NCBI GenBank assembly: GCA_019115825.1
Contig: DXCV01000081.1
Location: 1 to 54,271, forward strand
Length of the DNA stretch: 54,271 nt
DNA from: Candidatus Bacteroides pullicola
GTDB taxonomy: Bacteria; Bacteroidota; Bacteroidia; Bacteroidales; Bacteroidaceae
Reading direction: 5' to 3'
The position numbers and the translations under genes are program-made. Positions within the stretch are counted from its first letter, which is position 1. Each line of letters begins with the position of its first letter. This document shows positions 18,707-26,937 of this stretch, one piece after another. The notes beneath the pieces are model-generated. The model was given only the letters and a program-made list of their open reading frames with translations, had not been told where the DNA came from and searched no databases.

Positions 18707-20041
18707 TCATTTCTTTTGACGGGCACGCACCATTGCCCCAACCTTTGCCTTGCCCAGCCGTATATAATCCAAGATGGGGCGGTGGGATGGGCAGGCGAAC
18801 ATACACGAACCACACTCAATGCACGCCAAGACGTCTTCCCGCTCCACCCGTTCAAAGTCACCGTGGGCGGAAGCAGTGGCCAGCAGATAGGGTTCAAGCC
18901 CCATCGGACAGACCGCCACGCACTTGGCGCAACGGATGCAAGGCTGCACCGCGCCCCTTGTGGCCTCACGACCGCCCATCAACAAGACGCCCGATGTCCC
19001 TTTGACTATCGGTACATTCAAGTTCAACAGGGATTTGCCCATCATTGGACCGCCTGCAATGACCTTGCCCGTATCTTCGGGTAAGCCGCCACATTCCTCT
19101 ATCAACTGGTTGACCGGAGTCCCGATACGCACCAGCAGGTTGCCGGGGCGGGTCAATGATTTGCCTGTGACAGTTACCACGCGCTCGAACAAAGGCTTGT
19201 TCTTCTGCACAGCTTGGTAGACGGCAAAGACGGTGGCTACATTCTGTACCACAGCGCCTGTGGAGACCGGCAAAGCCCCGGTGGCTACTTGTCGCTCGAG
19301 GATGGCATCTATCAATTGTTTCTCGCCCCCTTGCGGATATTTCACTTTCAGCGGTACCACTTCGATGCCGGCATAGTTTGCGGCTTCCTTTGTCAGCAGA
19401 CGGATGGCGTCGGGCTTGTTGGCCTCGATGCCAATATAGGCTTTGCTCACCCGGAGGGCTTTCATCAGGATGGTGAGGCCCACCAGGATTTCGTCGGCAT
19501 GCTCAAGCATCAGTTGGTGGTCTGCTGTCAAGTAAGGTTCGCACTCCACGGCATTGACTATCAGGCATTCGGCTTTCAGTGGGGGAGGAGGGCACAGCTT
19601 CACTTGCGAGGGGAAGCAGGCACCGCCCATGCCCACGATACCAGCATTGGCAATCTTCTGCAAAATCTCTTCAGGGCTGAAAGGGCAATCCTTGATTAAT
19701 GTTTCGTCGCGGTCGATGGCCGCTTCCCATTCATCGCCTTCGACGTCAATGAAAACGGCTGGCCGGGGGTAGCCGCTGGCATCGATGGCTTGGTCTATCT
19801 TGACAACTTGGCCGCTGACCGATGAATGGATAGCTGCGGAAACGAAACCGCCTGGCTCGGCAATCTTGGTGCCGACTTTCACCCGGTCCCCCTTGCTCAC
19901 TATCGGTTTGGCAGGTGCCCCGATATGTTGGCCCAGCATGATGACTGCCTGCTTAGGCAAATCCGCCTCATGGATGGGATGATTTGCCGATAGCTTGTTT
20001 TCTTGGGGATGGATTCCTCCGATGGAAAAAGTCTTCCACAT
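18707..20041 (-). CDS. rnfC: Rnf electron transport complex subunit C
   Basis: A 444-residue peripheral subunit that receives or donates electrons at NAD(H). After the N-terminal RnfC domain comes an NADH/FMN-binding region like NuoF (GIVGMGGACFPSQVKL near residue 136), then two ferredoxin-type 4Fe-4S motifs near the C-terminus: CIRCAKCVAVCP and CIECGSCMFACP. It lacks the long Ala/Lys-rich C-terminal extension found in some proteobacterial RnfC proteins. Confidence 0.96.
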   Translation of the reverse strand: MWKTFSIGGIHPQENKLSANHPIHEADLPKQAVIMLGQHIGAPAKPIVSKGDRVKVGTKIAEPGGFVSAAIHSSVSGQVVKIDQAIDASGYPRPAVFIDVEGDEWEAAIDRDETLIKDCPFSPEEILQKIANAGIVGMGGACFPSQVKLCPPPPLKAECLIVNAVECEPYLTADHQLMLEHADEILVGLTILMKALRVSKAYIGIEANKPDAIRLLTKEAANYAGIEVVPLKVKYPQGGEKQLIDAILERQVATGALPVSTGAVVQNVATVFAVYQAVQKNKPLFERVVTVTGKSLTRPGNLLVRIGTPVNQLIEECGGLPEDTGKVIAGGPMMGKSLLNLNVPIVKGTSGVLLMGGREATRGAVQPCIRCAKCVAVCPMGLEPYLLATASAHGDFERVEREDVLACIECGSCMFACPSHRPILDYIRLGKAKVGAMVRARQKK

Positions 20042-20060
20042 AACTTTATATATAAAGGTA

Positions 20061-20858
20061 TTAGTTCATGACTATGACGCCTTGCGGACAGGCTTCCACA
20101 CACTTGCCGCATGTCTCGCATTTCTGCGGGTCGATATAGGCCAGATTGTTCTCCAATGTAATGGCAGTAGAGGGGCACACTTTTACGCATTTGCCACAAC
20201 CGATGCAGGCCGATGAGCAGGCTTTGCGGGCTACTCCGCCCTTGTCTTGATTGACACACAGCACTTCGGCTTTGCCTCGTGGACGAAGCTCAATGATGCC
20301 GCGCGGGCAAACACGGGCACAGGCACCGCAAGCTGTGCAGACGGATGCATCTATTTCTGGAAGGCCTGTATCCGGATTCATTCGTAACCCACCGAATGTA
20401 CAGGCAGACACGCAATCCCCGCATCCCAAGCAACCGTAAGCGCAGCCCGTCTCCCCTTCGCACAAAGATGAGAGAACGGCACAATTGTGGACACCGTCAT
20501 ATACATTCAGTCGGGGGCGATTGTCACAGGTACCTTTGCACCGCACTACAGCTACCATAGGTTCAGTTTCCTCTGCCTTCAGGCCCAAGATGGCTGCCAC
20601 ATGTTCCATTACAGGTTGCCCGCCCACAGGGCAATGTTTCCCCTCGAGTGAACCGGCTTGGACACACGCGCTTGCAAAACCATTGCATCCGGGAAAACCG
20701 CATCCGCCACAGTTGGCTTGGGGAAGGACTACGGACACTTGGGCAATGCGGGGGTCTTCATACACGGCAAATTTCTTGGAAGCCCCGTACAATATCAAGG
20801 CCAGCAGCAAGGCTATCGCGCCCACGGCAATCACGGCAGTCAGTATTGTAGTCATCAT
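20061..20858 (-). CDS. rnfB: Rnf electron transport complex subunit B (ferredoxin-like)
   Basis: A 265-residue protein with one N-terminal membrane helix, a CGGCGFPGC...C cluster-binding motif near residue 50, and a cysteine-rich C-terminal part with several CxxCxxCxxxC motifs (CLGCGDCVSACTFGG, CTACGACARVCP, CIGCGKCVKVCP, CETCGKCVEACP). It accepts electrons from reduced ferredoxin in the Rnf reaction. It is placed between rseC and rnfC. Confidence 0.96.
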   Translation of the reverse strand: MMTTILTAVIAVGAIALLLALILYGASKKFAVYEDPRIAQVSVVLPQANCGGCGFPGCNGFASACVQAGSLEGKHCPVGGQPVMEHVAAILGLKAEETEPMVAVVRCKGTCDNRPRLNVYDGVHNCAVLSSLCEGETGCAYGCLGCGDCVSACTFGGLRMNPDTGLPEIDASVCTACGACARVCPRGIIELRPRGKAEVLCVNQDKGGVARKACSSACIGCGKCVKVCPSTAITLENNLAYIDPQKCETCGKCVEACPQGVIVMN

Positions 20859-20870
20859 GTTGAATAAAAA

Positions 20871-21284
20871 TTATCGGGTAACAGAAAAGACGAACCGCCC
20901 CGCCAGTCGTTTATGACACAAACGGAGCGTTATATAATAAGGTATAAGCAAGGCCAAAGACAGGCCGGCAGAAGCCGCTTCACTCAGTCCCGATGCCATG
21001 CATATCCCAAGGGAGAGCAACATGACCAAAAGCGGAAAGACGAAAGCCCAGCATACGGCTTGCCGTCCTGCTGAACGGCGTCCCACCACCCATACCGCAT
21101 CGCCAGGATGGTAGGTAGACACATCGGTCACGGATAGTTCCATTCGCATTTCGCGCGCATCGGCTGACGTGCAGTAGCCTTTCGCCCTGCATGCCGCGCA
21201 GCCTGAGGTTTGTGTAATCCGTATCCGCAATTTGTTTCCCTCTGTGCTTTCCACGATGCCTGGATGTCTGATGGTATCGATCAT
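20871..21284 (-). CDS. RseC/MucC-like protein heading the rnf operon
   Basis: A 137-residue protein with an N-terminal soluble part containing the cysteine cluster SGCAACRAKGYCTSA near residues 27-41 and two membrane helices (about residues 78-97 and 100-120). This is the RseC/SoxR-reducing-system layout. In E. coli RseC acts with the Rsx (Rnf) complex; in Bacteroidetes a homologue commonly starts the rnf operon, as here. It is 12 nt upstream of rnfB and follows a perfect Bacteroides-type promoter. Confidence 0.85.
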   Translation of the reverse strand: MIDTIRHPGIVESTEGNKLRIRITQTSGCAACRAKGYCTSADAREMRMELSVTDVSTYHPGDAVWVVGRRSAGRQAVCWAFVFPLLVMLLSLGICMASGLSEAASAGLSLALLIPYYITLRLCHKRLAGRFVFSVTR

Positions 21285-21310
21285 TTTGATAAGTCAACAT
21301 TACAATTCTG

Positions 21311-21341
21311 CAAATATACGGATTCATTTGGGAAATGCAAA
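21311..21341 (-). promoter_or_regulatory. Promoter of the rseC-rnf operon
   Basis: TTTG (21338-21341), exactly 19 bp, then TATATTTG (21311-21318) on the minus strand, 26 nt before the rseC ATG. This is a full match to the phylum consensus. A 21-22 bp tandem repeat begins 29 bp further upstream. Confidence 0.85.
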
Positions 21342-21370
21342 TCTTTCTGCTTGAATTTTACGGGATGATT

Positions 21371-21475
21371 TTCGAAGAGGCATCTGACAACCCTAAAGTG
21401 CTACTTGATGATCCTAAAGAGGCACTTTAGACGTCTAAAGAGGGACTTTAGGTTTTTCAAAGTGATTCTTGGCGA
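21371..21475. repeat. 21-22 bp tandem repeat, about 5 units, upstream of the rnf promoter
   Basis: Degenerate units with the marks TTCGAAG (21371), CCTAAAG (21392), CCTAAAG (21413), TCTAAAG (21434) and TTCAAAG (21456), spaced 21, 21, 21 and 22 bp. Unit three contains the palindrome CTAAAGAGGCACTTTAG. Its core AAAGAGGCACTTT reappears inverted in the repeat at 35760-35825. It is non-coding and lies between rplI and rseC. Confidence 0.75.
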
Positions 21476-21521
21476 AGAGATAAAAACGTGTGCAGGAAGC
21501 CGGGATGCGGAGTTATGATGC

Positions 21522-21556
21522 AAAAAAAAGAGCATACTCTTGAAAGAATATGCTCT
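21522..21556 (-). terminator. Intrinsic terminator of the rpsF-rpsR-rplI operon
   Basis: Arms at 21529-21541 and 21544-21556 (AGAGCATACTCTT and its near-complement) form a hairpin followed on the minus strand by a run of eight T, 32 nt after the rplI stop. Confidence 0.88.
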
Positions 21557-21587
21557 TTTATATCCTGATAGGGGGTAATCGGCTCTA

Positions 21588-22040
21588 TTAAGCCTCTTCC
21601 TCTGCTACAACTTCGAAAGGAATTTCCACAGAAACTTCCTTGTGCAGGCGGACAAGTGCCTTGTAGTTGCCTACTTCCTTGACAGCTTCCTTGACAGTGA
21701 TGAGCTTGCGGTCAATGTTGTGACCCAATTTGGCCAGCTCGTCTGCAATTTGGATATTGCCTACAGAACCGAAGATAGTGCCCGTGGCGCTGACCTTCGT
21801 GGCAATCTTCAGCGATACGCCTTCCAACTTAGCAGCCAATTCCTCGGCATCCTTTTTGATTTTCTCCAGCTTATGAGCGCGTTGTTTCAACTCTTCGGCC
21901 AGCATTTTCTTGGCAGCCGGAGAAGCGATGACAGCCTTACCCGTGGGGATGAGGTAGTTACGGCCATATCCGGACTTAACGGTTACAATATCGTTCTTAT
22001 AACCCAAGTTTATTACGTCTTCTTTCAAAATGATTTCCAT
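21588..22040 (-). CDS. rplI: 50S ribosomal protein bL9
   Basis: A 150-residue protein with the bL9 signature at the N-terminus ([36 protein letters not shown]), a central helical linker ([20 protein letters not shown]) and the C-terminal rRNA-binding domain. It is the last gene of the S6-S18-L9 cluster, 15 nt after rpsR, and is followed by a terminator. Confidence 0.98.
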   Translation of the reverse strand: MEIILKEDVINLGYKNDIVTVKSGYGRNYLIPTGKAVIASPAAKKMLAEELKQRAHKLEKIKKDAEELAAKLEGVSLKIATKVSATGTIFGSVGNIQIADELAKLGHNIDRKLITVKEAVKEVGNYKALVRLHKEVSVEIPFEVVAEEEA

Positions 22041-22055
22041 ACTATCCTCCTCCTA

Positions 22056-22328
22056 TTATTTCATCATGTCAGTTACATAAGGCAGCAAAGCCAGGTGACG
22101 GGCTCTCTTCACAGCTTGAGCCACGCGACGCTGATACTTCAAGGAAGTACCGGTGATGCGGCGCGGAAGGATTTTGCCCTGCTCATTCAAGAATTTCTTC
22201 AAGAATTCGGGATCTTTGTAGTCAATGTACTTGATACCGCTCTTCTTGAAACGGCAGTATTTCTTCTTCTTAACGTCTACTGAGGGCGGAGTTAAATATC
22301 TGATTTCTGATTGAACTTGTTGTGCCAT
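22056..22328 (-). CDS. rpsR: 30S ribosomal protein bS18
   Basis: A 90-residue basic protein with the bS18 core ([52 protein letters not shown]). S18 binds next to S6 on the platform of the small subunit. It starts 2 nt after the rpsF stop codon, which fits coordinated synthesis of the two partners. Confidence 0.98.
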   Translation of the reverse strand: MAQQVQSEIRYLTPPSVDVKKKKYCRFKKSGIKYIDYKDPEFLKKFLNEQGKILPRRITGTSLKYQRRVAQAVKRARHLALLPYVTDMMK

Positions 22329-22330
22329 GA

Positions 22331-22675
22331 TTAATCCTCCTTTTTAGTTGATTTCATACTTCTTCTCTTTTCAGCATATTCGGCAGCGTACTTGTCCTGC
22401 TTGAACGTCAGGAAACGGATGACGCGCTCATCACGACGGAAGTTTACTTCCAGCTTCTCAATGACAGTGGGTTCTGCCTTGAACTCAATCAGCTGATAGA
22501 AACCTGTGGACTTCTTCTGGATAGGATAAGCCAGCTTCTTCAATCCCCAGTTTTCTTCATTTACAATCTCAGCACCTTCAGCAGTAAGGATGCCTTTGAA
22601 TTTCTCTACCGCTTCCTTCATCTGTGCATCAGACAAAACGGGAGTCAAAATGAAAACGGTTTCGTATTGATTCAT
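22331..22675 (-). CDS. rpsF: 30S ribosomal protein bS6
   Basis: A 114-residue protein opening [26 protein letters not shown], typical of bS6, with the conserved [19 protein letters not shown] segment in the middle. It is the first gene of the S6-S18-L9 operon and has a full Bacteroides-type promoter 46 nt upstream. Confidence 0.98.
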   Translation of the reverse strand: MNQYETVFILTPVLSDAQMKEAVEKFKGILTAEGAEIVNEENWGLKKLAYPIQKKSTGFYQLIEFKAEPTVIEKLEVNFRRDERVIRFLTFKQDKYAAEYAEKRRSMKSTKKED

Positions 22676-22720
22676 ACTTGTTTAAATAAATAATTTGGTG
22701 TTATTTGTTAAAAAGCGGTG

Positions 22721-22751
22721 CAAAGGTAGGCATTTTATTTTGAATGACAAA
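22721..22751 (-). promoter_or_regulatory. Promoter of the rpsF operon
   Basis: TTTG (22748-22751), 19 bp, TACCTTTG (22721-22728) on the minus strand: a full consensus match with a leader of about 40 nt. Confidence 0.87.
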
Positions 22752-22850
22752 CAAATAGGACTTTAATTTTAATTTTAGGCCTTCGTATGAGGGGAATAAG
22801 GAGCAAGAAAGCTACCTTTGCGGTGTTATTCATCACCAATTCATATCCGT

Positions 22851-23027
22851 ATGGCAAAGGGCATATTAAGAAACTTGGGGCTTGTTCTTATCTTCGCAGG
22901 GGTATTCATCCTGATCGTGTGCGTGTTTACCCATCAGATTAGCAACGCCGTTTTGGGCTGTGCGCTGGCTTGTCTGCTTGTCGGATTGGTCAGTTATATA
23001 GTCATCAATAAAAAGATGGTGTCTTGA
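22851..23027 (+). CDS. 58-residue two-helix membrane protein
   Basis: The ATG at 22851 gives MAKGILRNLGLVLIFAGVF, followed by a second hydrophobic segment (NAVLGCALACLLVGLVSYIVI) and a short basic end. A TAnnTTTG box (TACCTTTG, 22813-22820) lies about 30 nt upstream, so the in-frame ATG at 22818, which overlaps this box, is unlikely to be used. I recognise no family. It stands alone on the plus strand between the divergent rpsF operon and the convergent phosphohexomutase gene. Confidence 0.65.
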   Translation: MAKGILRNLGLVLIFAGVFILIVCVFTHQISNAVLGCALACLLVGLVSYIVINKKMVS

Positions 23028-23043
23028 ACCGGTAGAGAAATAA

Positions 23044-23109
23044 GGCGCGGATTACGCCGATTCTGCGAACAGGGTTTTATCTGTCCGTGTCGTCCGCGAA
23101 ATCCGCGCC
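23044..23109. repeat. Palindromic intergenic element between convergent genes
   Basis: The ends GGCGCGGATT and AATCCGCGCC are inverted, and parts of the interior (CGAACAG, CTGTCCG) also pair imperfectly. It fills the gap between the 58-residue gene and the phosphohexomutase stop. It may serve as a bidirectional terminator. Its sequence style (CGCGGATT with CTGTCCG) resembles a scattered Bacteroides palindrome type, but I see only this one copy in the window. Confidence 0.65.
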
Positions 23110-23124
23110 CTGCAAAAGTGCTTA

Positions 23125-24867
23125 TCAGATGCCCAGCGACTTGCGTACAGCTTCTACCTTTTGTTCAGCTTCAGCACAAGCCTTTTCGTAGCATCCGGCA
23201 CACTTCATCTGTCCCTTGACCTCGATGTAGAACTTGATCTTAGGCTCTGTGCCCGACGGGCGAACGGAAATCTTCGTGCCGTCCTCGGTGAAATATTGCA
23301 GCACGTTGGAGGTTTCGGGCATAACCAGGTCGGTCACGTTGCCTTGACCGTCCGTTGCCTTCAGCACCTTGTAGTCCTTGATCAGAGCCACGGGCGAACC
23401 GCCGATTTCCTTCGGAGGATTGGCGCGGAAGTCGCTCATCATCTTTTGGATTTCCTCGGCTCCGGTCTTTCCGGGTTTCACCACGTTGACGGTCATCTCC
23501 TTCGAGAAGCCGTATTCCACATAGATTTCCATCAGGATGTCATACAGCGTCTTGCCTTGGTCTTTGGCCCAAGCGCAAATCTCGGCCAGCAGGGAGCAGG
23601 CGGACACGGCGTCTTTGTCACGCACGAAGTCCTCGGCCAGAAAGCCATAGCTCTCTTCACCACCGCCGATGTACTGCTGCTTGCCTTCGCTCAGGCGGAT
23701 TTCGCGGGCAATCCATTTGAAGCCCGTGTAGCAGTCGCGCATCTCGATCTTGTTCTTGTCTGCCACGGCTTTGATGAGTTCCGTTGTCACGATGGTCTTC
23801 ACGATGAAGTCGTTGGGCTTCATCTTACCCATGGCGAGGCGGTTGCGGATGATGTAGTAGAGGAAGATGAGGCACGTCTGGTTACCGTTGATGAGCACCC
23901 ATTCGCCCTTGTCGTTCTTGCAGGCCATGCCCACGCGGTCGGCATCCGGGTCGCTGGCCATCACGATGTCCGCATCCAGCTGCTTAGCAAGCTTGATAGC
24001 CAAGGTCAAAGCTTCGGCGTTCTCAGGGTTCGGCGAAACAACGGTGGGGAAGTTACCGTCCTTCACCATCTGTTCTTCCACGCAGTGCACGTTTTCGAAG
24101 CCCCATTCCTTCAGCGAGCGGGGAATCAGTGTGCGGCCTGCGCCGTGCAGCGGTGTGTAGACGATGCACAGGTCTTTCTGGCGTTTGATGACGGCGGGGT
24201 CGATGGAAATGCCGTGTACCATGTCCAGATAAACCTTGTCCACGTCTTCACCGATGATTTGAATCAGGTCTTTGTTGCCGTTGAACTTGATGTCGTCAAT
24301 CTTCACCTTGTTCACTTCCTCAATGATGCCCGTGTCGTGCGGAGCCAGCACCTGAGCGCCGTCATCCCAATAGGCCTTGTAGCCGTTGTATTCGCGCGGG
24401 TTGTGGCTGGCGGTAATGTTGATACCGCTCTGGCAACCCAGGTGGCGGATAGCAAAGGAAACTTCAGGCGTCGGGCGCAGATCGTCAAAGAGGTACACCT
24501 TGATACCATTGGCCGAGAAGATAGCGGCAGAGATTTCAGCAAACTTGCGGCTGTTGTTGCGGCAATCGTGTCCCACAACCACGGAGATTTGCTCCAAGTC
24601 CTTGAAGTTCTTGTTCAGGTAGTTTGCCAATCCCTGGGTAGCGGCACCTACGGTATAGATGTTCATGCGGTTGCTGCCGGCACCCATGATGCCACGCAAG
24701 CCACCCGTACCAAATTCCAAATCTTTGTAGAAGCTGTCTATCAACTCGGTCTTGTCCTCGTTTTCCAGCATACGTTTCACTTCGGCCTGGGTCTCTGCAT
24801 CGTAGGCAGGGGTCAACCACTGTTCGGCCTTTTCAGTCACTTGTTTGATGAGTTCTTGATTCTCCAT
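23125..24867 (-). CDS. Phospho-sugar mutase (phosphoglucomutase/phosphomannomutase family)
   Basis: A 580-residue alpha-D-phosphohexomutase that moves phosphate between C6 and C1 of a hexose. The active-site phosphoserine is Ser154 in TASHNPREYNG, the Mg2+ loop is DPDADRVG near residue 306, the sugar-binding loop is GGEESYG, and the phosphate-binding loop is SVRPSGTEPKIKF near the C-terminus. The length fits the PgcA-like group, which mostly uses glucose. It is preceded within 22 nt by a 33-residue gene and appears to be the last gene of a small operon. It links glycolysis and sugar-nucleotide synthesis. Confidence 0.95.
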   Translation of the reverse strand: MENQELIKQVTEKAEQWLTPAYDAETQAEVKRMLENEDKTELIDSFYKDLEFGTGGLRGIMGAGSNRMNIYTVGAATQGLANYLNKNFKDLEQISVVVGHDCRNNSRKFAEISAAIFSANGIKVYLFDDLRPTPEVSFAIRHLGCQSGINITASHNPREYNGYKAYWDDGAQVLAPHDTGIIEEVNKVKIDDIKFNGNKDLIQIIGEDVDKVYLDMVHGISIDPAVIKRQKDLCIVYTPLHGAGRTLIPRSLKEWGFENVHCVEEQMVKDGNFPTVVSPNPENAEALTLAIKLAKQLDADIVMASDPDADRVGMACKNDKGEWVLINGNQTCLIFLYYIIRNRLAMGKMKPNDFIVKTIVTTELIKAVADKNKIEMRDCYTGFKWIAREIRLSEGKQQYIGGGEESYGFLAEDFVRDKDAVSACSLLAEICAWAKDQGKTLYDILMEIYVEYGFSKEMTVNVVKPGKTGAEEIQKMMSDFRANPPKEIGGSPVALIKDYKVLKATDGQGNVTDLVMPETSNVLQYFTEDGTKISVRPSGTEPKIKFYIEVKGQMKCAGCYEKACAEAEQKVEAVRKSLGI

Positions 24868-24889
24868 GATATATTAATAAATTAGATAG

Positions 24890-24991
24890 TTAATTCTTGT
24901 GTACCAATTTTTTCCACTGTGTAATCACGGTAAGGAGCAATCCTATTCCGGAAATAACGCACATAATCTGAAATATAGTTATTAACGTCAT
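24890..24991 (-). CDS. 33-residue single-helix membrane protein
   Basis: A short frame translating as MTLITIFQIMCVISGI, then GLLLTVITQWKKLVHKN. It is one hydrophobic helix with a basic tail. The ATG overlaps the stop of the upstream gene by 4 nt (ATGA), and a strong Shine-Dalgarno sequence, GGAGG, lies 7 nt upstream; such strong sites are unusual in this window. Both features support translation. It ends 22 nt before the phosphohexomutase start. I know no function. Confidence 0.65.
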   Translation of the reverse strand: MTLITIFQIMCVISGIGLLLTVITQWKKLVHKN

Positions 24992-25212
24992 AATGTTTCC
25001 TCCTTTTCTTTTTTATTCTCATTATCACTTAATGTTATCAATATGAAACCCCATGCGACAAAGAACAGAACAGCTAAACCGCCGTAAATATACAGCTTTG
25101 AATATCCAATTCCTTGTTGCATAATTCCTGCTAAAATCACACCGCCTATGACTAGTTTTGCGACATCCAACAAGAATTTGCCTGCATTTTCTTTTGTCTT
25201 AGTGAATTTCAT
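24988..25212 (-). CDS. Small two-helix membrane protein (DUF6722-like, tentative)
   Basis: A 74-residue protein opening MKFTKTKENAGKFLLDVAKLVIGGVILAGI, with a second hydrophobic segment (LYIYGGLAVLFFVAWGFILITL) and a charged tail ending in KKEKEETL. The frame also has an ATG at 25230, but that codon overlaps the promoter -7 box (25230-25237), so the ATG at 25212 is the likely start. The family name is from memory and uncertain. It forms an overlapping pair with the 33-residue gene and probably a three-gene operon with the phosphohexomutase. Confidence 0.75.
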   Translation of the reverse strand: MKFTKTKENAGKFLLDVAKLVIGGVILAGIMQQGIGYSKLYIYGGLAVLFFVAWGFILITLSDNENKKEKEETL

Positions 25213-25229
25213 ACTTCTATTAATTTCCA

Positions 25230-25260
25230 CAAAGATAGTGAGATAATACGAATTGGCAAA
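25230..25260 (-). promoter_or_regulatory. Promoter of the small-protein/phosphohexomutase operon
   Basis: TTTG (25257-25260), 19 bp, TATCTTTG (25230-25237) on the minus strand: a full consensus match, abutting the stop codon of the upstream C69 gene. The predicted leader is only about 10 nt before the ATG at 25212. Confidence 0.85.
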
Positions 25261-26907
25261 TTATTCGGGCATTTTATATCGCTCTCCTGTCTGTTTAACA
25301 TATTCTTTCAGGAAATCTTCGGGATATCCGGGGCGTATGACGCCTGCGGGCTGGCCGATGGCATTGCGTTGGAAGGTACCGTCCGGATTGGTGCGGCGGA
25401 TGACGCCATCGCTATACTTCACCACCAGGTACTCGCCCAGGCGCTTCCAAGTGTCGAATGTGCTTTGGGCGGTGAGATTCGTGTAGTTGGTCAGGAGTGC
25501 CTTGGCTTGGTCGGGGTTGGTTTCCCAGAGCTTCAAGGCGGCGGATTCAATACCCGATTGGGCGGCATTGAGCGTGTTTTCTAATTCTTGTTGCGTGGCA
25601 CGCACGTCGCCTATCAGGAGGTCATAGCGGGGATACACCATATTGGACACCCAGTTGAATATCCAGAAAGAGGAATTCCAAGAGAAAGTGATGTAGTCGG
25701 CACCGTCTACGCGGGTGTAGCAGACAGGCACCTTGTCTGTGCAGCAATACACCGGCGTGAAGACTGTCATGTTGGCATCGTCCGTGCCAAACCACAGGAC
25801 ACCGCCGATGGCATCGGGAAGGTCGGCTCGCATCTGGGCCACAAACACGAAGCCGCTCTGTTGGGTGGAGATGGGGCGTGCATTGAAGTACTTCTGTCCA
25901 TCCACTTCGAAGTCCAAGGGAGAAAGACGGTAGGGGGCGTGATAAGGACCTGCACCGAAGTCCTTGCTAATGTCCAACGGAGTGCCTTCATAATGGTCGC
26001 GCATGGCGTTCTTCACATCCTGCACGGAGAGTTTGCGGTTGGGTTTCACAAAGAGGGGCATCGGCGTAGGGTCGTTGCCTTCTATATAAGAAAGGTATTT
26101 CTGTCCGTCGTTGGTGAACATATTATAATAACTCCATACGCGGGCTTCGCAATAGCGCAACTCGCCAAAACCGGTGGGTGCATAGGCTTTGGAGAAACTG
26201 AAATCCTTGTTCACACCGCTGAAGTAACCTTTTTCGCGGGCAAAGGAAATGACATCGGGCGAATATATGCAATTCTCCTTGTCGTCCAAGTCGAATTGGT
26301 GGATGCGGCTATGGTTGGCATGGGCCGAGATGCAATCGTCGGGCACCCGCACAGCCACCCAGACAGCACCGCGCACGCCCGGGCCTTTGCCTATCATCTC
26401 CATAATCCAGATCTCGTTAGGGTCGGCGATGGTGAAAGATTCTCCACTGCTGTAGTAGCCATATTCTTGCACCAGTTCGGTCATCACCTTGATGGCTTCG
26501 CGGGCGTTGCGCGAGCGTTGTAAGGCGAGGTAAATCAGGCTTCCGTAGTCGATGATGCCCAGCGTATCCACCAGCTCCGGACGTCCGCCGAAGGTGGTTT
26601 CGCCAATGGTCAGCTGAAATTCGTTCATATTGCCGATGACGTTGTACGTCTGGCGGGCTTGTTCAATCTGGCCCAGGTATTTGCCAGTGTCCCATTCGTG
26701 GATGTCCATCATTGTGCCTTTGGGGTAGACGCCCGCAGGATAATGATATAACTCGCCGAACAATCCGTAAGAGTCAGCAGAATAGGATACGATGGTGGAG
26801 CCGTCTGTCGAGGCATTCTTACCCACAATCAGGTTGGTGCAGGCGGGCAGATAGTTGGCCACGACCGTTGCCAAGAGCAGGGTGAGTGTCAGTCTTTTAA
26901 TGTTCAT
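25261..26907 (-). CDS. C69-family dipeptidase (Ntn hydrolase)
   Basis: A 548-residue exported peptidase of family C69. After a signal peptide (MNIKRLTLTLLLATVVANYLPA) the mature protein is expected to begin at Cys23 in CTNLIVGKNASTDGSTIVSYSADSYG, the N-terminal nucleophile of this Ntn-hydrolase family. Other family stretches include GGRPELVDTLGIIDYGSLIYLALQRSRNAREAIKVM and GESFTIADPNEIWIMEMIGKGPG. LPAC also resembles a lipobox, so lipidation is an alternative fate of Cys23. It lies 30 nt after the M23 peptidase gene and both are probably cotranscribed. Confidence 0.9.
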   Translation of the reverse strand: MNIKRLTLTLLLATVVANYLPACTNLIVGKNASTDGSTIVSYSADSYGLFGELYHYPAGVYPKGTMMDIHEWDTGKYLGQIEQARQTYNVIGNMNEFQLTIGETTFGGRPELVDTLGIIDYGSLIYLALQRSRNAREAIKVMTELVQEYGYYSSGESFTIADPNEIWIMEMIGKGPGVRGAVWVAVRVPDDCISAHANHSRIHQFDLDDKENCIYSPDVISFAREKGYFSGVNKDFSFSKAYAPTGFGELRYCEARVWSYYNMFTNDGQKYLSYIEGNDPTPMPLFVKPNRKLSVQDVKNAMRDHYEGTPLDISKDFGAGPYHAPYRLSPLDFEVDGQKYFNARPISTQQSGFVFVAQMRADLPDAIGGVLWFGTDDANMTVFTPVYCCTDKVPVCYTRVDGADYITFSWNSSFWIFNWVSNMVYPRYDLLIGDVRATQQELENTLNAAQSGIESAALKLWETNPDQAKALLTNYTNLTAQSTFDTWKRLGEYLVVKYSDGVIRRTNPDGTFQRNAIGQPAGVIRPGYPEDFLKEYVKQTGERYKMPE

Positions 26908-26937
26908 ATTGCTTTTAGTGTTTGATGAATAATCGGG

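Noticed and set aside
16460..21284. Na+-translocating NADH:quinone reductase (nqr) instead of rnf
   Set aside because: The operon has an RnfB-type ferredoxin and an RnfC with two 4Fe-4S motifs, and lacks NqrF; this is Rnf.
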